The notes under the pieces: model-generated
Told to the model about the DNA's origin: nothing
Seen by the model: the letters and a program-made list of their open reading frames with translations, nothing else
Databases searched by the model: none
Part shown: positions 1 through 4,888 of the stretch, one piece after another
How positions within the stretch are numbered: position 1 is the first letter of the stretch
How the letters are laid out: the number at the start of each line of letters is the position of its first letter
Position numbers and translations under genes: made by a program
NCBI GenBank assembly: GCA_050942615.1
Contig: JBMNNQ010000053.1
Coordinates: forward strand, 1 to 9,512
Direction: 5' to 3'
Length of the DNA stretch: 9,512 nt
Source: JAAZMI01 sp050942615
GTDB lineage: Bacteria > Bacillota > Dethiobacteria > DTU022 > UBA8154

Positions 1-11
1 ACCAGGGTGTA

Positions 12-66
12 CTCCCATGATTAAAGTCACGGGCTTTCTAGCTGGGTTTTTCGTAAGGAAACCCAA
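12..66 (-). mobile_element. IS200/IS605-type right-end / omega-RNA-like hairpin pair (orphan remnant)
   Basis: Read on the minus strand, this stretch has two consecutive hairpins. The first is TGGGTTT/AAACCCA (positions 59-65 with 43-49). After the short linker CAGCTAGAAAG comes CCCGTGA-CTTTAA-TCATGGG (27-33 with 14-20, one G-U pair), followed by AG. From general knowledge, the right ends of IS200/IS605 elements carrying tnpB often finish with a hairpin of the type CCCGTGACTTTAGTCACGGG followed by AG, which is also the 3' end of the omega-RNA; the guide would then lie below about position 12. No tnpA or tnpB is present: the gene on the 5' side is a HAD hydrolase. It is therefore at best an internally deleted or solo end. 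The match is from memory and was not searched. Confidence 0.4.
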
Positions 67-70
67 GGGT

Positions 71-115
71 GTGTGCCAGGAGAACCGGCCCCCTGTCACC
101 TCCCCCTTGTCACCT
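71..115. repeat. REP-like intergenic repeat with direct repeat TGTCACCT
   Basis: This stretch contains GTGTGCCAGGAGAACCGG, then two copies of a C-run followed by TGTCACCT (94-101 and 108-115, 14 bases apart). The phrase GTGTCAGGAGAACCG followed by CCCCTGTCACC is familiar from extragenic repeats associated with REP-type tyrosine (Y1) transposases in Firmicutes. That link is from memory and is not proven here. It lies 4 bases past the stop of the HAD gene and directly beside the omega-RNA-like hairpins, so both may belong to one decayed mobile element. Confidence 0.35.
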
Positions 116-119
116 CACC

Positions 120-821
120 TTATGTTTTCTTTTCCAGGAGGGCTGCTGCTTCTTGCAGCGATGTTACTGTTACTGTATGGACCGGCGGGGCTTCCTGGCT
201 TGGCCAGGCCAGCCCCTTGCGGTTTAACCAGCAGCTCTGCAGGCCGACACGGTCGGCTCCCAAAACATCATGTTTGGAATCCCCGATATGTAAAATTTCC
301 TCCGGCTGAACCCCGTAGTGTTCAACAACAGCCTTAAAAAAGCTGCTTCCCGGGCTTCCTTTATAGGCCTGGTGCTCTTCGGAAATAAAGACCCTGTCAA
401 ATGCATAAAGATCTTCCAAAGGCTGGATCATATCTGCATCGGCATCGCTGACAACACAGATGGGAAAGCTTTTACCTACCTTTTCAAAAAAAATTTTTGT
501 ATCTTCATAGGGGGAGGACCAACCGTGTTCTTCTACCAAAACCTGGGCCCCTGTTTCCGGATCCAGGTTCAAGCCGACTTCTGAAAACAGCTCGCGGAAA
601 GAAATTTCCATGATTCCCCTGCAGCTGATAAATTCTTTTCCCCAACGGAAGAGGTCGTCATAATTTTTAAAAATTAGTTCTGTGGCCCAGTTCCAATATT
701 CTTCGGCAAGCTGCGCGGAGTATTCTTTATCCAGAATCCTTTTCCAAAGACAATGGCGCCGGCTGCTGACATCAACCAGGGTTTGAAACATATCCACACT
801 GACAATTGAAATATTTTGCAT
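120..821 (-). CDS. HAD superfamily hydrolase (subfamily IA-like)
   Basis: A predicted cytosolic Mg-dependent phosphatase or haloacid-dehalogenase-like hydrolase of 233 residues. Motif I is D10-M-F12-Q-T14, with the nucleophile Asp but Phe in place of the usual second Asp, like the DxYGT form of haloacid dehalogenases. Motif II is S125 in VVSDAD, motif III is K154 in AYKGSPGS, and motif IV is GDSKHD at 180-185. Residues 15-105 would be the helical cap. The loss of the second motif I Asp, which in phosphatases is the general acid, argues against calling it a standard phosphatase. The ATG at 821 was chosen because AAAGG (831-835) lies 9 bases before it; an in-frame TTG at 830 would touch that site directly. 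The gene stands alone, divergent from the ZIP transporter. No substrate can be assigned from the sequence. Confidence 0.88.
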   Translation of the reverse strand: MQNISIVSVDMFQTLVDVSSRRHCLWKRILDKEYSAQLAEEYWNWATELIFKNYDDLFRWGKEFISCRGIMEISFRELFSEVGLNLDPETGAQVLVEEHGWSSPYEDTKIFFEKVGKSFPICVVSDADADMIQPLEDLYAFDRVFISEEHQAYKGSPGSSFFKAVVEHYGVQPEEILHIGDSKHDVLGADRVGLQSCWLNRKGLAWPSQEAPPVHTVTVTSLQEAAALLEKKT

Positions 822-1130
822 AATAGCCAACCTTTGCTTAATTATTTTACTTTTAATATTCTCTAACCCCCTGCAATATCCTCTTTAACTGCCCCGTTCC
901 AGAAGTGGTAAATGGAATGGGCGGACACATGGGGATTTTGGCTGCCGGGGAAGTGGCTGTGGCCACTACCAACCGCCACTATCAATACCAGAGTTTATCG
1001 GCTGTGGATAAAATCTTAGCAGGGGGGAAGAATTTAACTTTCTTGATTCCGTGTTATAATAGGGTAATTGTGCCGGAATTTTTATTTCTTTCTTAAGCGT
1101 CCGGTAACTTCTATAGAAAGCAGGTTTTCA
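822..1130. other. Divergent intergenic region between HAD and ZIP genes
   Basis: These 309 bases separate two divergent genes. They hold an extended -10 promoter for the ZIP gene (listed separately) and a small hairpin AGGTGGC-like in form, AGTGGC-TGTG-GCCACT (952-967). An open plus-strand frame (857-1096) has coding-like codon use but no ribosome site and no product I recognise. I did not find a clear promoter for the HAD gene. Confidence 0.5.
1033..1060 (+). promoter_or_regulatory. Extended -10 promoter for the ZIP transporter gene
   Basis: A perfect TATAAT (1055-1060) is preceded by TG one base upstream (1052-1053), an extended -10. The best -35 is weak, TTTAAC at 1033-1038 with a 16-base spacer, which is common for extended -10 promoters. 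The start site would be near 1067, giving a leader of about 64 bases before the ATG at 1131. No obvious Zur- or MntR-like operator was seen around it. Confidence 0.65.
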
Positions 1131-1877
1131 ATGAACGGACCTGAAATGATTTTGCAGATAACATTTGCCGGCCTGGTTGCCGGCATGCTGGGAACAGGTT
1201 TTGGCGGCGCCTTGGCACTTATGTTTATTAAACCATCCCACAAAACATTGGGCATGATGCTCGGTTTCTCGGCTGGTATTATGCTTTCGATCATTTTTCT
1301 GGAACTCTTGCAGGAAGCAATGGCTGCCGGTTTTTTTTATGCCGCGCTGGGCCTGTTGCTTGGTATTTTAATATTTGTATCACTTGACAGGTTTTTCCCG
1401 CACCATCATTTCGTCAGCGAAGAAAAACAGGAAAGCCGGTACATAAAAAAAGGAATCCTGATCGCCACAGGGATTGCCTTACATAATTTACCAGAGGGCC
1501 TGGCCATCGGCGCCGGTTTTGCCTCCTCGACCAGCATGGGCATTACGCTGGTTGCACTGATTGCGCTGCATAACATTCCGGAAGGGCTGGCAGTCGCAGT
1601 TCCTTTGAATATGGGCGGCCTGAGCCGATTTAGATCGTTGGGCGTTGCCCTGATGGCCGGCCTACCCATGGGGGTCGGTGCACTGTTGGGTGCACTGATC
1701 GGCAATATTTCTCCCCCCTTTTTGGCCTTTTCTCTGAGTTTTGCCGGTGGGGCTATGCTCTATATCGTATGTGATGAACTTGTTCCCGATATCTTCGAAC
1801 TTACCAATGCCTATATCGCTATTACGGGGGTTACTGCAGGGGTATTGACGGGTATGCTGATGGTTCATTATTTATGA
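1131..1877 (+). CDS. ZIP family divalent metal transporter (ZupT/GufA-like)
   Basis: A membrane permease of 248 residues that would bring Zn or other divalent metals into the cytoplasm. It is strongly hydrophobic, with about eight helices as in the family. Both metal-site signatures are present: HNLPEG at 118-123 in TM4 and HNIPEG at 147-152 in TM5, giving H118, N119, E122, H147, N148 and E151. E216 in CDELVPD is a further conserved acidic residue. The cytoplasmic loop between TM3 and TM4 has a short His cluster, PHHHF at 90-94, typical of the family's metal-binding loop. The ATG at 1131 is preceded by CAGG six bases upstream; the in-frame TTG at 1068 would add 21 polar residues and lies at the transcription start, so it was rejected. 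Its stop abuts the stop of the convergent MscS gene with no space between. Metal specificity cannot be told from the sequence. Confidence 0.93.
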   Translation: MNGPEMILQITFAGLVAGMLGTGFGGALALMFIKPSHKTLGMMLGFSAGIMLSIIFLELLQEAMAAGFFYAALGLLLGILIFVSLDRFFPHHHFVSEEKQESRYIKKGILIATGIALHNLPEGLAIGAGFASSTSMGITLVALIALHNIPEGLAVAVPLNMGGLSRFRSLGVALMAGLPMGVGALLGALIGNISPPFLAFSLSFAGGAMLYIVCDELVPDIFELTNAYIAITGVTAGVLTGMLMVHYL

Positions 1878-1901
1878 TCATTTTGCAGGATCATTTTGCA
1901 G
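1876..1901. repeat. 13-base perfect tandem duplication over two convergent stop codons
   Basis: GATCATTTTGCAG occurs twice head to tail (1876-1888 and 1889-1901). The left copy includes the last two bases of the ZIP stop and the whole MscS stop, so the duplication sets the C-terminus of the channel (ending LQNDPAK). With one copy only, the minus-strand frame would read LQNDHK and stop at a TAA inside the ZIP gene. Confidence 0.9.
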
Positions 1902-2939
1902 GTAGATGTTCCGGCCCGGGAAAGCCAGGGACAGCCCCTCCTCTTCTAAAATTGCCAGCGTATTAAAATTAACTTCTTCCTTGATTTTCAGATATTCTCC
2001 CCAATCTGTGGTAATGGTGAAAAAATAAAAAAGTATGTCCAGGCGTCCTTCGTTAAACTGATCGAAGACGGCATGTATGGTTTCCTGATGGATGCCGGGG
2101 TGGTTTTCCAGCATGCCCCTGATTTTTTCCAGGCAGTTTTTAAAATTTTCCAGCGGGGCGTCGCTGTTAATCCCCAGGTTAAAGGTGATCCGGCGTTTTT
2201 CCATCTTGGTCCAGTTCGTAATCGGTTCATTGGCCAGGGTGGAATTGGGGACGGTAACCACTGCATTGGTCAGTGTTCTGATTTTTGTACTTCTGAAGGA
2301 GATGTCCTCCACAGTCCCGTCCACGCTGGGCGTTGTAATCCGCTCCCCGATGGAAAACGGTTTATCCATAATGATGACGATACCCCCAAAAATGTTGCCC
2401 AGGGCGTCCTGGGCCGCCAAGGCCACTGCAAGCCCCCCCAGGCCCAGCCCGGCGACAAAACTGCTTACGTTAAATCCCCATTCTTCGGCGATGATGCTTG
2501 CCGCCAGGATGATAATAACCACCCGCGCGAATTTGCTTAAAAAAGGGATTAAAATATCGTCGATTTCCAATTCGAAGCTGCGGCTGGTCACAACAAACAG
2601 CCGGACGCCGGCAAGGTTGTAGAATACCCAGGCCAGGATGATAATGATCGCCACGCGAAACAGCTTCAAAAGCGTGATGTTTAAGGCGGCGCTGAGGGGG
2701 AGGAATTTTAAAGAAAGATAAATCCCCACGGTAATAAACAGGACCCGCAGCGGGGGTTCCAGGGCATGCCAAACGTTCAAATCCGGTTCTGTTTCTGCTT
2801 TTGAAAACATCTTCAGGGTGATCCTGAGTATATATTTTGTGATTATCTTCCCGGCTAAAACAAAGACCAGGAAAAACAGCAGGGCGATTAGGATGTTCCG
2901 CCAAACTCCTGCAGCCAAAAAAGACAGTATTGCCAGCAT
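1878..2939 (-). CDS. MscS family mechanosensitive ion channel
   Basis: A small-conductance mechanosensitive channel protein of 353 residues in the cytoplasmic membrane, expected to form an oligomer that releases solutes on hypo-osmotic shock. Hydrophobic helices lie at about 12-38, 65-83, 88-112 and 134-152. They are followed by the pore helix region 160-192, rich in Gly and Ala (GLGLGGLAVALAAQDALGN), which is the hallmark of the family. The beta domain follows at about 193-245, with DKPFSIGER and VPNSTLANEPI, then the alpha/beta C-terminal domain to 345. One more N-terminal helix than E. coli MscS places it with the slightly longer family members. The ATG at 2939 is well supported by AGGAGG (2948-2953), 8 bases upstream. 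It is monocistronic: the next minus-strand gene upstream ends 451 bases away. Confidence 0.94.
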   Translation of the reverse strand: MLAILSFLAAGVWRNILIALLFFLVFVLAGKIITKYILRITLKMFSKAETEPDLNVWHALEPPLRVLFITVGIYLSLKFLPLSAALNITLLKLFRVAIIIILAWVFYNLAGVRLFVVTSRSFELEIDDILIPFLSKFARVVIIILAASIIAEEWGFNVSSFVAGLGLGGLAVALAAQDALGNIFGGIVIIMDKPFSIGERITTPSVDGTVEDISFRSTKIRTLTNAVVTVPNSTLANEPITNWTKMEKRRITFNLGINSDAPLENFKNCLEKIRGMLENHPGIHQETIHAVFDQFNEGRLDILFYFFTITTDWGEYLKIKEEVNFNTLAILEEEGLSLAFPGRNIYLQNDPAK

Positions 2940-2995
2940 GAAGCCCGCCTCCTACTTCCAGCCTAAAATATAACCGCGCCGGTGTAAAGCCTTTA

Positions 2996-3011
2996 TTTGC
3001 AGCGCTGCAAA
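2996..3011. promoter_or_regulatory. 16-base perfect palindrome in the MscS leader
   Basis: TTTGCAGC at 2996-3003 is followed directly by its exact complement GCTGCAAA (3004-3011), in an AT-rich setting about 57 bases upstream of the channel start codon. With no loop, it fits a dimeric repressor operator better than an RNA hairpin. The binding protein is unknown. Confidence 0.4.
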
Positions 3012-3088
3012 ATATAAATAGTCTGCTACCCGGGCCCGGCGGCCATGCCCCCCGCCTTACCAAAGCAGGGGCCTTTCCGGCCGCTTCC

Positions 3089-3120
3089 CAAGGAAACCTT
3101 GCCCGACCAAGGTTTACCTT
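3089..3120 (-). promoter_or_regulatory. Mutually exclusive hairpins in the MscS 5' leader
   Basis: In the transcript of the channel gene, AAACCTTG and CAAGGTTT (3108-3115 and 3094-3101, loop of 6) form a perfect 8-pair stem. The same CAAGG can instead pair downstream with CCTTG (3089-3093, loop of 3), and the first CCTT can pair with an upstream AAGG (3117-3120 with 3109-3112). Only one or two of these can form at once. No T-run follows, so it is not an ordinary intrinsic terminator. No known riboswitch class was recognised. Confidence 0.4.
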
Positions 3121-3131
3121 TACCCTTTCTA

Positions 3132-3166
3132 ATTATACAGCAAAACTGCACATGCAAGAAGCATGT
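3132..3166 (-). promoter_or_regulatory. Probable promoter of the MscS gene with overlapping inverted repeat
   Basis: On the minus strand there is a perfect TATAAT (positions 3137-3132). The -35 is unclear: TTGCAT (3152-3157) is a fair match but only 14 bases away, and no better hexamer lies at 17. The upstream element sits inside an inverted repeat ACATGC-AAGAA-GCATGT (3150-3166), which could be an operator. The start site would be near 3125, giving a leader of about 185 bases. Confidence 0.5.
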
Positions 3167-3419
3167 TCCCGATTTTATAGGCCCTACGGTGTAAAAACCG
3201 GCCAGTTTTTTTACTGTCGGGCGGGATGTTTCTGTGAAACAGGATATTTCCGCAAGATGCCCCTGTAGGTATGCTACAGTTTACGGCCGGCCTGACGGAT
3301 ACTTATATTTCTGCAGAGCAAGATGCCCCTGTAAGGCAGGATGCTTCGTTTACCCGGGGGACAATATGCCAATTGCCTGGCAGGCAGGCGCTATTTTTTT
3401 CTTGCATTTTCTAGAATAA
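3152..3419 (+). pseudogene. Cysteine-rich repetitive coding-like segment, read in two frames
   Basis: I do not recognise this. On the plus strand, frame A runs from ATG 3152 to TAG 3268 (38 residues) and contains YCRAGCFCETGYF. Frame B runs from GTG 3234 to TAA at 3419 (61 residues) and contains ARCPCRYATVYGRP, then YFCRARCPCKAGCFVYPGD. The two 22-codon stretches 3185-3250 and 3282-3347 align at about 10 of 22 residues, including all shared Cys, and several codon differences are silent (TGT/TGC, CGG/AGA, GCG/GCA). A +1 frameshift between 3250 and 3254 would join the repeats into one Cys-rich peptide. The 15-mer GCRRGATGYYYCTGT occurs at 3221, 3252 and 3318. There is no good ribosome site for either start, and the segment is antisense to the gap between two minus-strand genes and overlaps the start of the MscS promoter. 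It is either a decayed Cys-rich gene or a non-coding repeat. Confidence 0.33.
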
Positions 3420-4380
3420 CGTGCTTGAGTAACGGGTAAAAATGATGAAAGATGATGCGGAGGACAGCTAAAAGCGGAATAATCACTACCAGGCCTAGAA
3501 AACCCATGTAGACCCCGCCTAACAGCAGGGCAATAATGATGGTCAGCGGGTGAAAACCCAGGCTGCGGCCAAAGACCTGCGGGGAGATAAACTGGCTTTC
3601 AATCTGCTGCACCAGCATAATCCAAAGCACAACTCTCCAGATCAAAGCCGGTGACTGCAAAAGGACAACGATGACCACCGGGAAGGCTCCGATTAACGGC
3701 CCAAAATAGGGGATGATGTTTGTTAAGCCGTTGATGATACCAAAAAAAAGGGCAAATTTTACCCGAAAAAACAACAGCCCCAGGTAGATCATCGCCCCCA
3801 CTGAAAAACTGACGATAAAGATCCCCCTGATATAGGCCCCCAAGGTCTGATCAATTTCCTGCAGGGCTTCCCTGGTGTTTTGCCGCAAGTAAGGTGGTAG
3901 CAGCGCCAGCAAGCGTTTTTTCAGCAGTACATGATCGCGCAGCAAATAGAAAACATAGAGCGGCACAAGCAGCAGGGCAAAAGCATGGCAAAAAAAGGAT
4001 ACCAGGTATTGGGGCAGTTTTTCCAGGTTGGCAGTCAGTGACTTTTGCAGCTGCGCCAGGTTTTCATCCAGGGCCTGGCGTACATTTTCCGGCAGATTAA
4101 AACGCCGGTAATTCCTTTCCAGGTATTCTATAAAGCTTGTTAACTTTTGGGTATATGCAGGCAGGGAGGCTACCAAATCCTGTAGCTCATCCTGCAGGGT
4201 GGGCAGCAAATTCAAGGCAAAAAGCAAAATTAATGTGGCCAAAAAAAGATAGATGATCAGAATCCCCAGCGAACGGGGAATTCTTTGCTTTTGCAGGTAG
4301 TTAACTAAGGGGGACAGCAGATAGGTTACCAGCACCGCAAAAAGAAGAGGGGCAATGACAACCCCTTTTATTTCTCCCAA
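3391..4380 (-). CDS. AI-2E / PerM family transporter
   Basis: A polytopic membrane protein of 329 residues. The family includes the E. coli AI-2 exporter TqsA and Na+/H+ antiporter-like members; most clostridial members have no known substrate. Hydrophobic segments lie at about 8-28, 38-60, 127-147, 186-204, 208-242, 248-258 and 278-312. The soluble coiled region typical of the family (about 61-125) follows the second. Signatures include NIIPYFGPLIGAFP (221-234), ISPQVFGRSLGFHP (265-278) and GFLGLVVIIPLLAV (293-306). The TTG at 4380 is preceded by GAGGTG four bases upstream; an in-frame TGA six bases upstream of the TTG (4384-4386) rules out a longer form. The protein therefore begins where homologues are usually already in or past the first helix, about 15-20 residues short. 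The gene lies 20 bases behind the zinc-ribbon gene and is surely cotranscribed with it. Confidence 0.9.
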   Translation of the reverse strand: MGEIKGVVIAPLLFAVLVTYLLSPLVNYLQKQRIPRSLGILIIYLFLATLILLFALNLLPTLQDELQDLVASLPAYTQKLTSFIEYLERNYRRFNLPENVRQALDENLAQLQKSLTANLEKLPQYLVSFFCHAFALLLVPLYVFYLLRDHVLLKKRLLALLPPYLRQNTREALQEIDQTLGAYIRGIFIVSFSVGAMIYLGLLFFRVKFALFFGIINGLTNIIPYFGPLIGAFPVVIVVLLQSPALIWRVVLWIMLVQQIESQFISPQVFGRSLGFHPLTIIIALLLGGVYMGFLGLVVIIPLLAVLRIIFHHFYPLLKHVILENARKK

Positions 4381-4400
4381 CTTTCACCTCTCCACAAAAT

Positions 4401-4643
4401 TTAACCCTTGATCAGTTCTTCAATTTTTTCCGGAAACAGCTGACTGCCGGACCGGATGGTTTCGACAAGTTTTAAAGCGATGTTTTTATCCAGAGCAAAA
4501 GAAGCCCCTTCAGCATCAATGTAAAATATTTCCATTTGCCCATTTTTATCGGTAAACTCTAATAGACAGTCAGCACAATAATAAACGTTGCTTCCCACTT
4601 TGCCGGTGTTAATGCTATGACAGATTGGGCAGAACATGTTCAA
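4401..4643 (-). CDS. Small zinc-ribbon-like protein of unknown function
   Basis: An 80-residue cytosolic protein. Two CxxC pairs at the N-terminus, C5-P-I-C8 and C23-A-D-C26, form a compact zinc-ribbon-type metal site. The remainder (30-80) is mixed and acidic, with no recognised motif. The start is a choice between TTG 4643 and ATG 4637. AAAGGAGG lies 6 bases before the TTG and 12 before the ATG, so TTG is preferred. It sits 20 bases in front of the AI-2E gene as the first gene of a likely two-gene unit. Function is unknown: zinc ribbons of this size may bind nucleic acid or partner proteins, but nothing here decides it. Confidence that it is a real gene is high because of the very strong ribosome site and the conserved-looking Cys spacing. 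Confidence 0.82.
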   Translation of the reverse strand: MNMFCPICHSINTGKVGSNVYYCADCLLEFTDKNGQMEIFYIDAEGASFALDKNIALKLVETIRSGSQLFPEKIEELIKG

Positions 4644-4676
4644 ACCAGGCCTCCTTTGTAATTATTTTTAACAGAA

Positions 4677-4706
4677 TTAATAAGATATGTTTCCCTTTTC
4701 TGGCAA
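4677..4706 (-). promoter_or_regulatory. Possible promoter for the zinc-ribbon / AI-2E pair
   Basis: On the minus strand, TTGCCA (4701-4706) and TATTAA (4677-4682) are separated by 18 bases, about 34 bases upstream of the TTG start. Both hexamers match the sigma-A consensus only partly. The 245-base gap from mnmA makes a separate promoter plausible. No terminator for mnmA was found in the GC-rich remainder of the gap. Confidence 0.35.
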
Positions 4707-4888
4707 AAAAAATACGTCGCCGCAGAATCCATCCCCAAAAAATATAAAACCCCGGGCCCTTTTCAGCCTTGGGGGCACCTGTGGACTGTAAAACGGCCTG
4801 ACCACGGGGAACAGACCCCAAAGGCTGACGAAAGAAACTGGCAGCGGGCCGGCAGGGGTATGCGAAACAACGGCCGGCCGGGCAGGGT

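Larger units (their letters stand above)
2940..3390. other. Intergenic region upstream of the MscS gene
   Basis: These 451 bases hold, from right to left: the Cys-rich repetitive segment, a TATAAT promoter for the channel gene, the exclusive leader hairpins, a GC-rich stretch (about 3020-3090) in which I see nothing definite, the 16-base palindrome and the AGGAGG site of the channel gene. No terminator with a T-run was found behind the AI-2E gene; only a GCCTG/CAGGC stem (3375-3389) lies there. Confidence 0.6.

Noticed and set aside
822..830. TTG at 830 as start of the HAD gene
   Set aside because: The AAAGG ribosome site would touch the start codon; ATG 821 has normal 9-base spacing.
905..1096. 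63-residue plus-strand ORF before ZIP as a real gene
   Set aside because: It starts at a GTG with no ribosome site, overlaps the ZIP promoter and leader, and has no recognised domain. It is kept only as a possible remnant.
2470..3063. 197-residue minus-strand ORF overlapping the MscS N-terminus
   Set aside because: It is an out-of-frame shadow of the clear MscS gene, with low-complexity Pro/Arg/Gly content from GC-rich codons.
3221..3350. CRISPR array from the recurring 15-mer
   Set aside because: There are only three imperfect copies with unequal spacing (31 and 66 bases), and no cas gene in the window.
3375..3400. GCCTG/CAGGC stem plus T-run as the terminator of AI-2E
   Set aside because: The T-run follows the stem only on the plus strand, whereas AI-2E is on the minus strand. 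It would serve only a hypothetical plus-strand transcript.
4751..4780. GC-rich inverted repeat behind mnmA as terminator
   Set aside because: Only four pairs (CCCC/GGGG) line up around a long loop, and the following T-rich stretch is interrupted, so it is too weak to call.
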